Shown: positions 52,096 to 61,029 of the stretch, piece after piece
Position numbering within the stretch: position 1 is the first letter of the stretch
Layout: each line of letters begins with the position of its first letter
DNA from: CALUTH01 sp964452495
Lineage (GTDB): Bacteria > Cyanobacteriota > Vampirovibrionia > Gastranaerophilales > Gastranaerophilaceae
DNA: 64,000 bases
Assembly: GCA_964452495.1 (NCBI GenBank)
Contig: CAYVMC010000005.1
Coordinates: 1 to 64,000 of the forward strand
Direction: 5' to 3'
Made by a program: the position numbers and the translations under genes
The notes under the pieces: generated by a model
What the model was told of the DNA's origin: nothing
The model's input: the letters and a program-made list of their open reading frames with translations, nothing else
Database searches by the model: none

Positions 52096-53388
52096 ATGAA
52101 ATTTCTTGATAAAGCAAAAATAAGAATAGTATCTGGTAAAGGCGGAAACGGAATGGTTGCGTGGCGCCGTGAAAAATATGTTGACAAAGGCGGTCCAGCA
52201 GGCGGCGACGGCGGACGCGGCGGTGATATTTATCTTATTGCTGATGAGCATATTTCCACATTGATGGACTTTAAACACAAGTCCGTATACAAAGCTCCAA
52301 ATGGAGAAAATGGCGGTATTAAAGGTATGCATGGTGCAGGTGCCGATGATTTATATATAAAAGTACCTCTCGGAACAGTAATTCGTGATACAAAGACAGG
52401 AAACATCATTGGCGATTTAACAGAAGATGGTCAGATACTTCTGGTTGCGAAAGGAGGACGCGGAGGTCGCGGAAATGCACGATTTGCAACAGCAAACAGA
52501 AAAGCACCGCAATTTTGCGAACCGGGCGAACCGGGAATTGAAAGGATTTTAGAATTAGAACTAAAACTCATAGCCGATGTCGGCTTACTTGGAATGCCAA
52601 ATGCAGGTAAGTCAACATTCATAAGTGCAGTAAGTTCAGCCAAACCTAAAATTGCTGATTATCCTTTTACAACTCTTGTTCCAAATCTTGGAGTTGTAAA
52701 AAAGGCTGATGGCGGAGCTTATGTTATTGCAGATATTCCGGGTCTAATTGAAGGAGCCAGTGAAGGAGTAGGACTCGGACATGAATTTTTACGTCACGTT
52801 GAACGCTGTAGATTTTTGCTTCATATCGTAGACATGACAGCTGAAAATCCAATCGAAAACTACAAAATTATAAATAATGAACTTGCAAAACATTCGGAAC
52901 GATTGAAAAATCTCTATCAAATAACTGTTTTGAACAAATCTGATGCCGTAGATGAGGCAACATGTAACAACCTTAAAAAAGAATTCAAACAAATTTCTAA
53001 TGATGTTTTTGTAATATCGGCTGTTACAAGAGAAAATCTACAGGAACTTTTATATTTTATAGATGAGAAAATCGATGAAATTCCCAAACCGGATTTTGAT
53101 ATTGATGTCAAAGAGGATACCGGTGCGTATGATAATGATGACAGTAGTTTTGAAGTAACAAAATTTGCAAAAGACGGATTTATAGTAACCGGCGGGAAAA
53201 TAAACAGACTTGCCGGTGTTACCGATGCAAGAAACACCGAACAGGTTGTAAGACTTCAGAATATTCTGACAGCAATGGGAGTATTTGAAGAACTGAAAGC
53301 CAAAGGAATTAAAAACGGTGACACAATCATTATAGGGCATCTTGAACTTGTTCACTATGACGATGAATTATGGGATACAAGTAAATAA
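52096..53388 (+). CDS. obgE: Obg-family GTPase
   Basis: The protein has 430 residues. The N-terminal Obg domain is glycine-rich (SGKGGNGMVAWRRE, GGPAGGDGGRGGD). The G domain has P-loop GMPNAGKSTF, switch II DIPGLIEGAS, NKSD and a following SAV motif. The C-terminal OCT domain (about 345-430) has the longer form with RLAGVTDARNTEQV. It acts in 50S assembly and stringent control. No Shine-Dalgarno is evident before ATG 52096. It is divergent from tsaD. Confidence 0.95.
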   Translation: MKFLDKAKIRIVSGKGGNGMVAWRREKYVDKGGPAGGDGGRGGDIYLIADEHISTLMDFKHKSVYKAPNGENGGIKGMHGAGADDLYIKVPLGTVIRDTKTGNIIGDLTEDGQILLVAKGGRGGRGNARFATANRKAPQFCEPGEPGIERILELELKLIADVGLLGMPNAGKSTFISAVSSAKPKIADYPFTTLVPNLGVVKKADGGAYVIADIPGLIEGASEGVGLGHEFLRHVERCRFLLHIVDMTAENPIENYKIINNELAKHSERLKNLYQITVLNKSDAVDEATCNNLKKEFKQISNDVFVISAVTRENLQELLYFIDEKIDEIPKPDFDIDVKEDTGAYDNDDSSFEVTKFAKDGFIVTGGKINRLAGVTDARNTEQVVRLQNILTAMGVFEELKAKGIKNGDTIIIGHLELVHYDDELWDTSK

Positions 53389-53489
53389 GAAACTTATATT
53401 GCACCTTCAATTAAAGCAAAATTGTAAAAACAACTCAGACATCATTAAGAACAGCCGCCTTTAAGACTACTCTGTAGGTTCAGCTTGAC

Positions 53490-54146
53490 TTAGTTAATTA
53501 AAAAATCTACTCTCCCTGTATCAATGCTATAATAAGCAGGAATAATCTTCACATTATTTTCTTTCATATACTTAACAAGTGCATCATCTTCTGCCATTAA
53601 TTCATCAATGTCCTGTATAACATGTTCCTTTACCACATTATCGGAAGTTATTTCAAGATTATCTTTTTTACACTTATCAATTGCCGGTTGTATTGAGTCC
53701 TCAAGTGCTTTAATGTATTTTGTCTCCGATTTACCGGAAAGTGTAGCAGCTATTGCACCGCAATCTTGATGTCCCATTATTACAACAAGTTTTACCCCGC
53801 AATGCATAACAGCATACTCAATACTCCCTATGACATGGTCATTGAGTACATTTCCCGCATTTCTAATTTCAAAAATATCACCCAATCCCTGATCAAAAAT
53901 CAATTCAAGAGGAACCCTTGAATCAGAGCAAGAAAGGATTGCAACAAAAGGATGCTGCCCTGCTCTCATTTCTTCCCGACGCTGCTTTGTTTCATCAGGA
54001 TGCTTAACCCGCATTTTTACAAATCGTTCATTACCCGCCTTCAATTTATTTAATGCCTCATCAGCCGGTAATGACTCCACCGCACCGGTACAAAAACCTT
54101 GCAATCCAATAAAAAGTATAAATAAAACAGGAATTATTCTTTTCAT
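53490..54146 (-). CDS. Periplasmic beta-class carbonic anhydrase
   Basis: This 218-residue protein begins with a Sec signal (MKRIIPVLFILFIGLQGFCTG, cleavage near residue 20), so it is exported. A Cys at 19 followed by TGA could alternatively be a lipobox variant. The mature part has the zinc site CSDSR and HQDCG (Cys, His, Cys) with the Asp-Arg dyad. It hydrates CO2 to bicarbonate outside the inner membrane, which could serve carboxylation steps such as carbamoyl-phosphate synthesis. It is monocistronic. Confidence 0.92.
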   Translation of the reverse strand: MKRIIPVLFILFIGLQGFCTGAVESLPADEALNKLKAGNERFVKMRVKHPDETKQRREEMRAGQHPFVAILSCSDSRVPLELIFDQGLGDIFEIRNAGNVLNDHVIGSIEYAVMHCGVKLVVIMGHQDCGAIAATLSGKSETKYIKALEDSIQPAIDKCKKDNLEITSDNVVKEHVIQDIDELMAEDDALVKYMKENNVKIIPAYYSIDTGRVDFLIN

Positions 54147-54190
54147 ATCATTTTCTACCTATAATTATATTATATATCTAAATCTAATTT

Positions 54191-54721
54191 TTAAAAATCA
54201 ATAACTTCTGTTTTTATTTCCACAATAATATCCAACAGCCGGTGCTTAAAACTTTCTATATCAGAATCATTTTCAACAACATAATCCCAACCAAGCACAT
54301 TATCAAGCCCTGTTTCTGTTATATCATCCTCACCGACAAGTCTGCCTCTTAAAGCTCTTGTTTCTCTCGAGGCTTCAATTCTTATGGCAATTGCACCCGC
54401 ATTCTTAAAAACTTCATACTCATGCGGTACACGTACATCTGTTACAATAATCTTACCTTTCTGAGAAACAATTTTATCAAGCCAGTAATCAGCAGATTGC
54501 GCACGCCCCCAATTACCAAGTTCTATAAGCCCCTGACGGTATTTTGACTTATTATTTTCTATTTCTTCTACACTAATCCCGTTACGCAATGCATATTCCT
54601 GTTTTATTATATCCCCTACTGCACAGCGCTTGTAACCATCAAGATACTCAAGAAAAATATCGCATGCTGTATCCTTTCCTGAATATTGTTTTCCGGAAAA
54701 AATAATTATATTCTCTACCAT
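54191..54721 (-). CDS. P-loop kinase of the nucleotide/dephospho-CoA kinase type
   Basis: This 176-residue P-loop protein has Walker A GKQYSGKDT, an acidic RVPHEYEVF segment after IIVTDVRVPHE (Walker B-like TDVR), and a LID-like Arg cluster (RETRALRGRL). The arrangement resembles deoxynucleoside-monophosphate kinases of phages and dephospho-CoA kinase-like proteins. The exact substrate cannot be assigned. GGGGGG lies just upstream of ATG 54721. It lies alone between carbonic anhydrase (44 bp away, same strand) and the fab terminator. Confidence 0.7.
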   Translation of the reverse strand: MVENIIIFSGKQYSGKDTACDIFLEYLDGYKRCAVGDIIKQEYALRNGISVEEIENNKSKYRQGLIELGNWGRAQSADYWLDKIVSQKGKIIVTDVRVPHEYEVFKNAGAIAIRIEASRETRALRGRLVGEDDITETGLDNVLGWDYVVENDSDIESFKHRLLDIIVEIKTEVIDF

Positions 54722-54792
54722 TTGCCCCCCATATACTTAACCCCGTACAGAAAAATTAAAGCTTATAACAACTTATTCTATCTTTACTTTAA

Positions 54793-54822
54793 GAAAAAAG
54801 CGGAACAGTCATACGTTCCGCT
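54793..54822 (-). terminator. Terminator of the acpP-fabF transcript
   Basis: On the minus strand AGCGGAAC (54822-54815) pairs with GTTCCGCT (54806-54799) and is followed by TTTTTT, 25 bp after the fabF stop. Confidence 0.88.
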
Positions 54823-54846
54823 GATATGATATAACATTACAAATTA

Positions 54847-56094
54847 TTAAATTTCTCTAAATAACAATGTCGCATTATGTCCGCCAAACCCGAAAGAATT
54901 TGATAAAGCAGCATGCACATCCTTTTTTAAAGCCTTGTTTGCAACATAATTGAGATTTGCAACATTTTCATCAAGATTATCAAGATTAATAGTCGGCGGA
55001 ATAATGTTGTCAGCAATAGTTTTTACACAAACAATACTTTCAACAGCACCTGTAGCACCTAACATGTGTCCGTGCATACTTTTGGTTGATGAAATATATA
55101 GTGAACTATTATGATCTTTATCACCAAAAACTCTTTCTACGGCTTTAGATTCAGCAACATCACCAAGTCCTGTTGAAGTTCCGTGAGTATTAATATACTG
55201 AACATCTTCAGGCTTCATACCCGCATCTGCAAGTGCCAGTTCCATTGACTTTGTTGCACCCTTACCGTCCGGACATGGAGCAACCATATCATAAGCATCA
55301 GCAGATTGCCCGTAACCTACAATTTCTGCATATATGCGGGCACCACGCTTTTTAGCCGCTTCGTATTCTTCAAGCACAAGGACACCGGCGCCTTCTGACA
55401 TTACAAATCCATCTCTATCTTTGTCATAAGGTCTACTTGCCTTTTTGGGTTCATCATTACGCTTAGACAAAGTTCTTGCCGCAGTAAAAGCACCAATACC
55501 TACATCACAAATGGTAGCTTCACAGCCACCTGCTATCATACAATCCGCATCACCATACTGAATGGTACGGAATGCATCGCCTACCGAGTGAGAACCTGTA
55601 GCACAAGCAGAAACTACTGCTTTATTTACACCTTTGTAACCATATTTCATTGATATTCTACCGGATGGCATATCAACAATTAACATAGGAATTGTAAACG
55701 GTGAACATTTTGTAGGCCCTTTTTCTATAATATCTTTGTGGCTTTTTTCAAAAGTCTTAAATCCGCCTGCTGCGGCACTAACGATTACACCCACTCTATA
55801 CGGGTCGTAATCGCCCTCCTGTAAACCTGCATCCTTGATAGCTTCATCAGCTGCAACCATTGCAAACTGTGTGAACCTATCCATTCTTTTAGCTTCTTTT
55901 GCATCCAGATACTTTTCCGGATCAAAATCTTTTATTTCACCTGAAATTTTTACTGTATGGCGTTCTGTATCCATAGATTCAGTAAGACTTATACCGGAAA
56001 CCCCGTCTAATATATTCTTCCAGAACTCACTTACTCCAATCCCACAAGGAGTAACAGCTCCTAATCCGGTAATTACAACTCTACGTTTTGTCAT
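54847..56094 (-). CDS. fabF: 3-oxoacyl-ACP synthase II (KAS II)
   Basis: This 415-residue thiolase-fold condensing enzyme elongates acyl-ACP with malonyl-ACP. The catalytic triad is the Cys in SACATGSHS, His in NTHGTSTGLGD and His in STKSMHGHMLGAT, followed by NSFGFGGHNA. It lies 82 bp after acpP, in the usual acpP-fabF order. Confidence 0.96.
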   Translation of the reverse strand: MTKRRVVITGLGAVTPCGIGVSEFWKNILDGVSGISLTESMDTERHTVKISGEIKDFDPEKYLDAKEAKRMDRFTQFAMVAADEAIKDAGLQEGDYDPYRVGVIVSAAAGGFKTFEKSHKDIIEKGPTKCSPFTIPMLIVDMPSGRISMKYGYKGVNKAVVSACATGSHSVGDAFRTIQYGDADCMIAGGCEATICDVGIGAFTAARTLSKRNDEPKKASRPYDKDRDGFVMSEGAGVLVLEEYEAAKKRGARIYAEIVGYGQSADAYDMVAPCPDGKGATKSMELALADAGMKPEDVQYINTHGTSTGLGDVAESKAVERVFGDKDHNSSLYISSTKSMHGHMLGATGAVESIVCVKTIADNIIPPTINLDNLDENVANLNYVANKALKKDVHAALSNSFGFGGHNATLLFREI

Positions 56095-56176
56095 GTTCTC
56101 TTTTCCTTAATAAATAGAGGGTAAAAAATTAAATATTTAATTTTTCACCCTCAAAACTTTGTTTGCCCTTCTCGGA

Positions 56177-56407
56177 CTATGAGTGTGCTTCAATGTAGTT
56201 AACTGCGTCTTGAACAGTTTGGATTTTTTCAGCTTCTTCATCAGGAATTTCACAACCGAATTCTGCTTCAAAAGCCATAACTAACTCAACTGTATCCAAT
56301 GAATCAGCACCTAAATCAGCTGTAAAGCTTGCTTCAGGAGTTACTAAACTTTCATCAACGCTTAATTGATCAACTACTACTTTTTTAACTTTTTCTAATG
56401 TACTCAT
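56177..56407 (-). CDS. acpP: Acyl carrier protein
   Basis: This 76-residue, very acidic four-helix protein carries the phosphopantetheine on Ser of GADSLDTVELVMAFE. AGAGGA precedes the ATG. It shuttles intermediates between the Fab enzymes encoded on either side. Its upstream region (56408-56572) is shared with a divergent protease-like gene, so unlike the classical fabD-fabG-acpP-fabF operon, acpP here must have its own promoter. Confidence 0.97.
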   Translation of the reverse strand: MSTLEKVKKVVVDQLSVDESLVTPEASFTADLGADSLDTVELVMAFEAEFGCEIPDEEAEKIQTVQDAVNYIEAHS

Positions 56408-56493
56408 CTTTATCTTTTCCTCTTATTAATGTATAATACACTGTCATACAAAATTATACTATTTAAAGATATTTTTGCAATATAATATAAAAA

Positions 56494-56530
56494 TTGTAAC
56501 ATCTTATTAATTTTTGTAACAATTTAATAA
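56494..56530. promoter_or_regulatory. Two TTGTAACA repeats between acpP and the protease-like gene
   Basis: TTGTAACA occurs at 56494-56501 and 56514-56521, exactly 20 bp apart, each followed by an AT-rich TTATTAA/TTAATAA. The spacing places them on the same DNA face. They may be an operator controlling either divergent gene; the binding protein is unknown. Confidence 0.35.
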
Positions 56531-56572
56531 AATAAATTAAAGTTTTTCTGTAATTTTCCGTTATATAGAAGT

Positions 56573-57553
56573 ATGAATTGTAATAACATAAGCAATGTAC
56601 CATTATATATAAGATCTAATAATGATGCCCAGGTAAACCAGAAATCCATCGGTGATTACCTTGCAAATTCGTCAGTAACAGAAAATACAGACGATATAAG
56701 CATTTCTTCTAATGGAAAAAATGCTGAAGTTACTTTAAAAGACTCCGATTCCAAATTCCAAGTCCCTGGATTTACCGCTCAGAAAATAGATATAAGTGTG
56801 CCTGGTAAAGAGAATATTACAATCAATCTGTTTACTGCAAACAACATAAAAAAAGAAGATATTGTAAAAATCAAGCAGAAATTGGTTGATACTATTTCTA
56901 ATCTTCCGCCGGAAGTATTGGAGGATCTTAATCAAGAATGTAAACATATACTTATAACAAATAACATTATATACAATAAAGATGCTCTAGCTCTTGCTAT
57001 AGGACCGCTTAATCAGATATTCTTGTCTGCATCTCAAATGAAAGACTTGTCAGAAGAAAGATTTGCTGAAACGCTTGTACATGAAAATGGACATCTGGTT
57101 GACCAAACAAATTGCAGCATTACCGGAAAAGCCACTAAATGGTATAAAAAAGAATTTGAAGATTTTAAAAATAGTATTACCAAAGATTTAGGATTTGATG
57201 TTGAAACTCATTCACTTGATAGTGTAAGTGAATTATTTGCAGACTATTATTTAAACACTGTTTATGAAGTAAGTGAAGAACACAGAGCCAACAAGTTATT
57301 TACTCTTTTAGAACAATATCAAAATGACGTAAATACACTTTCAAGAGAAGATTTAGAAACAAAATACGGTGACAAAACCGATAACATAATAGAACTAGTT
57401 GAAAAATGGAATAAAATAGACAATGGCTTCGCCTACGTACTTGGAAATATCAATTCCGGAGAAATTGAAAGAGCAAATATTTCTGCAGAACCACTGAATT
57501 TTGAACAAATTGAAGAACATAACAATAAAGCAGAAAATAAGGCAAAACTATGA
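56573..57553 (+). CDS. Zincin metalloprotease-like protein inserted in the fab cluster
   Basis: The protein has 326 residues. The zinc motif is H170-E-N-G-H174 in TLVHENGHLVD, with a probable third ligand Glu220 in SVSELFADYY. This spacing and the E-[LF]-FA pattern match the anthrax-lethal-factor-like (ATLF) and related gluzincin families. Residues 1-70 are Asn/Ser-rich and unstructured-looking; 71-165 are alpha/beta. There is no signal peptide or membrane helix, so it is cytosolic or exported by a non-Sec route. There is no Shine-Dalgarno; TATATA lies 5 nt before the ATG. It runs opposite to all fab genes and separates fabG from acpP, suggesting later insertion. The substrate is unknown. Confidence 0.68.
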   Translation: MNCNNISNVPLYIRSNNDAQVNQKSIGDYLANSSVTENTDDISISSNGKNAEVTLKDSDSKFQVPGFTAQKIDISVPGKENITINLFTANNIKKEDIVKIKQKLVDTISNLPPEVLEDLNQECKHILITNNIIYNKDALALAIGPLNQIFLSASQMKDLSEERFAETLVHENGHLVDQTNCSITGKATKWYKKEFEDFKNSITKDLGFDVETHSLDSVSELFADYYLNTVYEVSEEHRANKLFTLLEQYQNDVNTLSREDLETKYGDKTDNIIELVEKWNKIDNGFAYVLGNINSGEIERANISAEPLNFEQIEEHNNKAENKAKL

Positions 57554-57568
57554 GTTCTGCCTTATTTT
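57534..57568. terminator. Hairpin at the end of the protease-like gene
   Basis: An 11-bp stem (57534-57544 with 57558-57568) spans the gene's stop codon, with A/T-rich ends. It can act on this gene and on converging fabG. Confidence 0.6.
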
Positions 57569-57586
57569 CAAAAAATATTACAGCTG

Positions 57587-58318
57587 CTATATCATCAAAC
57601 CGCCAGCAACTTCAATAGCCTGCCCTGTAACATAGTCTGTATCCAATGCTAAGAATTTGACAACTTTAGCTATATCTTCCGGTGTTCCTAACCTTTTCAT
57701 TGGAATAGCCTTTAAATACTCATCAATATTTGCAAGGTCATGAGTCATTGCTGTTTGAATAAATCCCGGACATACCGCATTAACTCTAATGTTTCTTGAC
57801 CCGAATTCTTTTGCTAAAGTTTGAGTCAAACCAATCAAACCAGCTTTAGAAGCAGAATAATTTGCTTGACCGGCATTACCATGACGTCCCACAATACTTG
57901 ACATATTGATAATAGACCCTTGTCTTGCTTTCATCATATGCTTGATAACTGCATGTGTTACACAATACGCACTTGTAAGGTTAATCTTAATAACCCTTTC
58001 CCACTGTTCCATGTCCATTCTTACAAACAAACCATCTTTTGTAATTCCGGCATTGTTTAAAAGAATATCTATTTTGCCGTGTTCAGCAATCATCTTATCG
58101 ACATTTTCCTGAACAGCTGCATCATTCGATACATCAAAGCTGTAAAAATAAGCATTTACACCACAAGCTTTAATTTCATCTAATGCAGGTTTTGCAGTTT
58201 CTGCATCACATATATCATTAATAATGATGTCGCAGCCCGCTTTTGCAAGTTCAACAGCACAAGCCAGACCAATACCACGTGATCCGCCCGTAATTAACGC
58301 AATTTTTCTTTCTGTCAT
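57587..58318 (-). CDS. fabG: 3-oxoacyl-ACP reductase
   Basis: This 243-residue SDR performs the NADPH-dependent first reduction in fatty-acid elongation. It has ITGGSRGIGLA, NNAG in the fourth strand, Ser in NMSSIVGRHGN, YSASKAG and the C-terminal YVTGQAIEVAGGL typical of FabG. AAGGAG precedes the ATG. It is the last gene of the upstream fab transcript, cut off from acpP by the inserted protease-like gene. Confidence 0.95.
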   Translation of the reverse strand: MTERKIALITGGSRGIGLACAVELAKAGCDIIINDICDAETAKPALDEIKACGVNAYFYSFDVSNDAAVQENVDKMIAEHGKIDILLNNAGITKDGLFVRMDMEQWERVIKINLTSAYCVTHAVIKHMMKARQGSIINMSSIVGRHGNAGQANYSASKAGLIGLTQTLAKEFGSRNIRVNAVCPGFIQTAMTHDLANIDEYLKAIPMKRLGTPEDIAKVVKFLALDTDYVTGQAIEVAGGLMI

Positions 58319-58368
58319 TGTTCTTCTCCTTATTTTTATAAGAAACCTCTGTTTCTTTTGCTTATTTT

Positions 58369-58620
58369 TTATATTTTGGTGTATTCTTTATTTTGAACCT
58401 TCAATATACCACTAAAAAATTTAGAGTTTTTTTTGCCGATATTTTTAAAGACTCTGTCACACCTCTCAGAAAAACTCTCTTTCCCAAAGTTATCAATTGT
58501 TTTTTGAGCTTTATTCATATCAGCCATTCTTCCCTCGCGCAAATACACGTTCCGCGGAGTTAAATCAGGATGCTGATACTGCCGTGCTGCATTATTAACC
58601 TTGGGAAAAATTTTAAGCAT
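58369..58620 (-). CDS. Small basic hypothetical protein between fabD and fabG
   Basis: This 83-residue protein is Lys/Arg/Asn-rich, mostly helical and without membrane segments (MLKIFPKVNNAARQYQHP, LREGRMADMNKAQKTI, ERCDRVFKNIGKKN). Its ribosome site GCGGAG lies in the last codons of fabD and it starts 1 bp after fabD's stop, so it is translationally coupled. The family is not recognised. Position suggests a role or expression tied to lipid synthesis. Confidence 0.7.
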   Translation of the reverse strand: MLKIFPKVNNAARQYQHPDLTPRNVYLREGRMADMNKAQKTIDNFGKESFSERCDRVFKNIGKKNSKFFSGILKVQNKEYTKI

Positions 58621-58621
58621 A

Positions 58622-59569
58622 TTAAACTCCGCAAAATTCTGCTTTTAATGCTTCTATAGTTGCATCCATAGAGGTTTTATCAAAAATATTAAATATTTTT
58701 ACCTGCGGTGCAATTTTTTTCACCAATCCGGCAAGTACTTTTCCCGGACCTATTTCTATAAATATTTCAACACCATCCTGAACCATTTTTTCAATAGACT
58801 GTGTCCAATACACTGACGAATAAATCTGCTTAGGCATCTTTACTCCAAACTCCGCACCTGAAGTAGTAAATTCCGCATCAACATTTGTAACAACAGGAAC
58901 AGATGCATCACTAAGTGAAAAATCTTTTAAATATTCAGCAAATTCTTTCCCTGCAGGTTCCATAAATTTTGAATGGAATGCACCTGATACAGCAAGTGGA
59001 ACAATCCTTTTTGCCCCTTTGGCTGTCAAAATTTCTCCAGCCTTAGTCACTGCAGCGCTGTCACCGGTTATAACAACCTGTGCCGGTGAATTATAGTTTG
59101 CCACATCAACATAACCTACAGAAGACGCCTCCTTTAATGCTTCTTCTACAGCCCCATCAGGCGCACTCAATACAGCCGCCATTGAACCGCCTTCTGTTTT
59201 TCCCATCAGCTCTGCACGTTTTTGAATAAGCTTCATTGTTACTTCTAAATCCATAACGCCCGATGCATACATCGCGCAATACTCACCAAGACTATGCCCT
59301 GCTGTATAAGACGGCTTAATATCAAACTGCGATTTGAAACTTTCAAGTGCAGCAATTGAAGTTGCAACTATTGCAGGTTGTGTATTAAATGTCTGTTTCA
59401 AGTCTTCTTCAGGACCTGCAAAACATACTGATGAAATACTTCTTCCCAAAATTTTATCAGCAGCATTGAACACATCTTTTGCTGCATCATAATTATCATA
59501 CAAATCTTTTCCCATACCAACTGATTGTGCTCCCTGCCCTGGAAACATAAAAGCTATTTTTTTTCCCAT
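58622..59569 (-). CDS. fabD: Malonyl-CoA:ACP transacylase
   Basis: This 315-residue alpha/beta hydrolase-like enzyme loads malonate onto ACP. It has FMFPGQGAQSVGMG, the nucleophile in AGHSLGEYCA, Arg in QKRAELMG and the catalytic His in SGAFHSKFM. AAGGAG precedes ATG 59569. It follows a small membrane-protein gene after 88 bp. Confidence 0.95.
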   Translation of the reverse strand: MGKKIAFMFPGQGAQSVGMGKDLYDNYDAAKDVFNAADKILGRSISSVCFAGPEEDLKQTFNTQPAIVATSIAALESFKSQFDIKPSYTAGHSLGEYCAMYASGVMDLEVTMKLIQKRAELMGKTEGGSMAAVLSAPDGAVEEALKEASSVGYVDVANYNSPAQVVITGDSAAVTKAGEILTAKGAKRIVPLAVSGAFHSKFMEPAGKEFAEYLKDFSLSDASVPVVTNVDAEFTTSGAEFGVKMPKQIYSSVYWTQSIEKMVQDGVEIFIEIGPGKVLAGLVKKIAPQVKIFNIFDKTSMDATIEALKAEFCGV

Positions 59570-59657
59570 GCTATACTCCTTTTCTGGCGTCAGGCAGGTA
59601 AGCCCAACTTAATCACACTGTTTTCTTATTTGCCGGATATAAATCCAACATTATTCC

Positions 59658-59990
59658 TTACTGTTCTGTATTTTTTAAACTATCACGAACTGCCTGCAAA
59701 CCTTTTGCATAGTTAGTTTTTGCAATACTATCAGCCATTAGAGAATCACGAACCTGTACTTTTGCCTTAGACCACTCCCATATAGCAGCATTATCCTTAA
59801 CCATTTTTTCGTATTTAGCACGATTATTTTGCTTAACAAATGCTTTATTCTCCTCTGTCTGCTTTATTGCATGCATCCCGCCAGTCGCAAGTGCAACAAA
59901 TCCAAGAGCTACTACACCATCTTTTACTTTGCCAAATACTTTTGAAGGCATTCCATATTTTTCTGTATTTTTTATTCCACCTATTTTCAT
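59658..59990 (-). CDS. Small single-pass membrane protein between fabH and fabD
   Basis: This 110-residue protein has a short Lys-rich N-terminus, one hydrophobic helix (about 27-45, VVALGFVALATGGMHA) and a charged helical C-terminus (QTEENKAFVKQNNRAKYEKMV, DSLMADSIAKTNYAKGL). It begins 7 bp after fabH's stop without a clear ribosome site, so coupling to fabH is likely. No family was recognised. Confidence 0.65.
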   Translation of the reverse strand: MKIGGIKNTEKYGMPSKVFGKVKDGVVALGFVALATGGMHAIKQTEENKAFVKQNNRAKYEKMVKDNAAIWEWSKAKVQVRDSLMADSIAKTNYAKGLQAVRDSLKNTEQ

Positions 59991-59997
59991 TTACTGT

Positions 59998-61008
59998 TTA
60001 ACAAATACCTTCTCTAAGTCTTACAATTGCAGCACCCCAGGTCATACCAGCACCAAAACCGCATAAAATTGCTGTTGTACCAAGTTTAATCTTACCATTT
60101 TCAACCCCTTCAGCAAGTGCAATAGGAATAGATGCAGCCGACGTATTACCATAATACCGTATGTTGGAAATAACTTTACTATCATCATACCCGAGACGGC
60201 TTTGCATTGCTTCAATAATTCTTTGATTAGCCTGATGCGGTATAAGATAATCAACATCTTCAGCTTTCATATTTGCTTCATCAAGGCATTTTTCAATATA
60301 TTTAGGTAAAATGGTTACAACAAATTTATAAACTTCTTTACCATTCATTTTAATATGACAGTCCTTCTGTTCTGCAGGCTCAACCAATGGACAGGTTTGT
60401 CCGGGCATATCCATGTGAATATACTCACCAATAGAACCATCAGCTCTAATATCAAGCGATAAAACATCATCAATACCATCTTCTGCTTGTGTTACAACCA
60501 TAGCACCTGCACCATCACCAAAAAGTATTGAAGTTGAACGATCAGTCCAGTCAACAAGCTTTGAATTATTATCAGTTGCTACAATAAGAATATTTTTATA
60601 CAGCCCTGAACCTATTAATCCCCTTGCAATCTGTAAACCATAAATAAGACCTGTACAAGCAGCTGTAATATCAAATGCTGGTACATAATTTGGAATACCG
60701 AGTTTTGATTGAATATGGCAGGCAATTGCAGGATATAACTGCGGAGGTGCAGAAGAAGCCGCAAGTACTAAATCAATATCTTCTACCTTAACTCCGGATT
60801 TAGCAATAGCATTTCTGGCAGCTTCAAACCCCAAATCGATTGCTGTTTCATTACCAGAAACAACTCTTCTTTCTTTAATACCTGTTCTTGTATATATCCA
60901 CTCGTCAGATGTTTCATACAACTGCGTTAAATCATCATTAGTAACAACCGCCTCCGGTAGTCCGTAACCAACACCTGCTATTCTTAACGGAATTCTGTTC
61001 TCTACCAT
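59998..61008 (-). CDS. fabH: 3-oxoacyl-ACP synthase III (KAS III)
   Basis: This 336-residue enzyme starts fatty-acid synthesis by condensing acetyl-CoA with malonyl-ACP. The triad is Cys in TAACTGLIYG, His in IPHQANQRII and Asn in YGNTSAASIP, and the C-terminal GFGAGMTWGAA is typical. GAGGAG precedes ATG 61008. It is 21 bp after plsX, the usual pair. Confidence 0.96.
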   Translation of the reverse strand: MVENRIPLRIAGVGYGLPEAVVTNDDLTQLYETSDEWIYTRTGIKERRVVSGNETAIDLGFEAARNAIAKSGVKVEDIDLVLAASSAPPQLYPAIACHIQSKLGIPNYVPAFDITAACTGLIYGLQIARGLIGSGLYKNILIVATDNNSKLVDWTDRSTSILFGDGAGAMVVTQAEDGIDDVLSLDIRADGSIGEYIHMDMPGQTCPLVEPAEQKDCHIKMNGKEVYKFVVTILPKYIEKCLDEANMKAEDVDYLIPHQANQRIIEAMQSRLGYDDSKVISNIRYYGNTSAASIPIALAEGVENGKIKLGTTAILCGFGAGMTWGAAIVRLREGIC

Positions 61009-61029
61009 CTCTACTCCTCTGATACCCGA

